Assembly (NCBI GenBank): GCA_964626885.1 | Contig: CAZVJA010000117.1 | Location: forward strand, 1 to 15,602 | DNA length: 15,602 nt | Source: CAZVJA01 sp964626885 | Lineage (GTDB): Bacteria > Planctomycetota > Planctomycetia > Planctomycetales > Planctomycetaceae | Direction of reading: 5' to 3' | Shown: piece after piece, positions 14,890 through 15,602 of the stretch | How positions within the stretch are numbered: the first letter of the stretch is position 1 | Layout of the letters: each line of letters starts with the position of its first letter | The notes under the pieces: model-generated | Database searches by the model: none | Seen by the model: only the letters and a program-made list of their open reading frames with translations | Told to the model about the DNA's origin: nothing | Translations under genes and position numbers: made by a program

Positions 14890-15519
14890 TCAGTTCTCCA
14901 CCGGCACCGCGCCGGAATCTTCCGGTCCGGAAACTGGTTCCGGAGAAAGAGCGGCGATCATCCAGCCAGGAACCTCAAACTCCTGCTCGGTCGATTCGAC
15001 CGCATCGGCCGCCGCCGCTCCGGCGACATTGTCCGTGCCGGTCGAACGGTCGAAGGGGTTCTCGGCCACGACCGATTCGTCCCCGAATGATTGATCATCG
15101 TTCCATTCATTCCAGATCGCCAGCAAATCAAGCCGCTCCTGCAATGACGCATCCCCTGTGAGTTGATGCGGCATTCCGGAACCGAAGAAAGGATCGACTC
15201 CCGCGTTCCAGGCACGCATGAAAACGCCGATCAACAACATTGCACAGAGCGCAGCCATAATCGCAACGAATCGTGATCGGCGTCCCGCGGCAATCGCCTG
15301 CCCGGTCGGCATCGAGATCGCCTGCTTGGCACGAACCGGCAACGGCGCTTCCGCAGCCGACACGCACTCGGCCAACTGCACCGCGTTCGCAACCGCGGTG
15401 CGCGCCAGTTGATCATCCGCCAGCCGTTGTTCGAATGCGTCGCTCTCGTCGGCCGCCAATTCGCCGGCGACGTAACGAAACGCGAGCCATTTCAAGTCGT
15501 CATGATCCGAAGCATGCAT
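14890..15519 (-). CDS. Anti-sigma-factor-like single-pass membrane protein
   Basis: The 209-residue product starts with a cytoplasmic helical region (1-80) including LKWLAFRYVAGELAADESDA and FEQRLADDQLARTAVANAV, the pattern of anti-sigma N-terminal domains in which 'Y..GEL..E....E..L..D' recurs. It lacks the HxxxCxxC zinc motif. One membrane helix follows (about 84-101, FVAIMAALCAMLLIGVFM), then an acidic extracytoplasmic tail with no recognised domain. Such proteins hold an ECF sigma factor at the membrane until a signal arrives; the partner gene would normally lie directly upstream, beyond the right edge. ATG 15519 has a weak site (GAGA); the frame extends to TTG 15555, which lies inside repeat copy D and is rejected. 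Confidence 0.75.
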   Translation of the reverse strand: MHASDHDDLKWLAFRYVAGELAADESDAFEQRLADDQLARTAVANAVQLAECVSAAEAPLPVRAKQAISMPTGQAIAAGRRSRFVAIMAALCAMLLIGVFMRAWNAGVDPFFGSGMPHQLTGDASLQERLDLLAIWNEWNDDQSFGDESVVAENPFDRSTGTDNVAGAAAADAVESTEQEFEVPGWMIAALSPEPVSGPEDSGAVPVEN

Positions 15520-15547
15520 GTTCGTCGTCTCAACTCTCAGCCGTGGC

Positions 15548-15602
15548 TGTATCAAAACCGGGAGGGCGAGGCTCCCGCCGAGCCGCCGCGTCCGAAGGTC
15601 TC
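15548..15602 (+). repeat. Dispersed palindromic element, copy D (cut by window edge)
   Basis: TGTATCAAAACC followed by GGGAGGGCGAGGCTCCCGCC and GAGCCGCCGCGTCCGAAGGTCTC matches the left half of copy C almost base for base. The second arm is outside the window. It lies 28 bases upstream of the anti-sigma-like ATG and is in the same orientation as copy C. Confidence 0.8.

Noticed and set aside
15520..15555. TTG start extending the anti-sigma-like protein
   Set aside because: The extra codons lie partly in repeat copy D and have no ribosome binding site.

Overview
The window looks like chromosomal DNA of a planctomycete. The strongest indication is a pair of families typical of that phylum: a DUF1549/DUF1553 cytochrome-like protein next to a Tat-exported DUF1501 protein. 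Secreted PQQ-type beta-propellers, an anti-sigma-like membrane protein and GC-rich dispersed palindromes found just past gene ends agree with this. I see no rRNA, tRNA, CRISPR array, transposase, phage gene or plasmid function.

Layout. 1-478: N-terminal part of a CstA-type transporter on the minus strand, running off the left edge. 479-834: spacer with a cstA promoter candidate, a hairpin and repeat copy A. 835-2106 and 2421-3596: two secreted minus-strand proteins (a PQQ-like propeller, and a helical plus beta-sandwich protein), separated by a dispersed-repeat block with long inverted arms. 3813-4637 (+): purQ, followed by repeat copy B. 4847-5560 (+): a two-TM DUF1003 protein with a Cys-containing N-terminal extension. 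5585-7108 (-) and 7460-8995 (+): two divergent major facilitator transporters sharing a 351-base control region with a good promoter candidate for each. 9144-9239 (-): a 31-residue, very basic small protein with its own ribosome binding site and a strong terminator. 9240-9549: spacer with an inverted pair of another repeat family. 9550-13965 (-): DUF1501 and DUF1549/DUF1553 genes. 14173-15519 (-): a secreted coiled-coil protein and an anti-sigma-like protein only 3 bases apart.

How the genes relate. The right-hand third (anti-sigma-like protein, coiled-coil exported protein, multidomain haem protein, Tat-exported DUF1501 protein) is co-oriented and probably one cell-envelope module; a partner sigma factor would lie beyond the right edge. 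purQ is a housekeeping purine gene without purL or purS beside it. The transporters have no substrate-indicating neighbours.

The least explained signals are a dispersed palindromic element of about 110-135 bp, with five full or partial copies here mostly within about 25 bases of a stop codon, and the tiny basic protein gene. Two copies of the element lie in direct orientation on either side of the anti-sigma/coiled-coil gene pair. I found no convincing new defence or mobile system.
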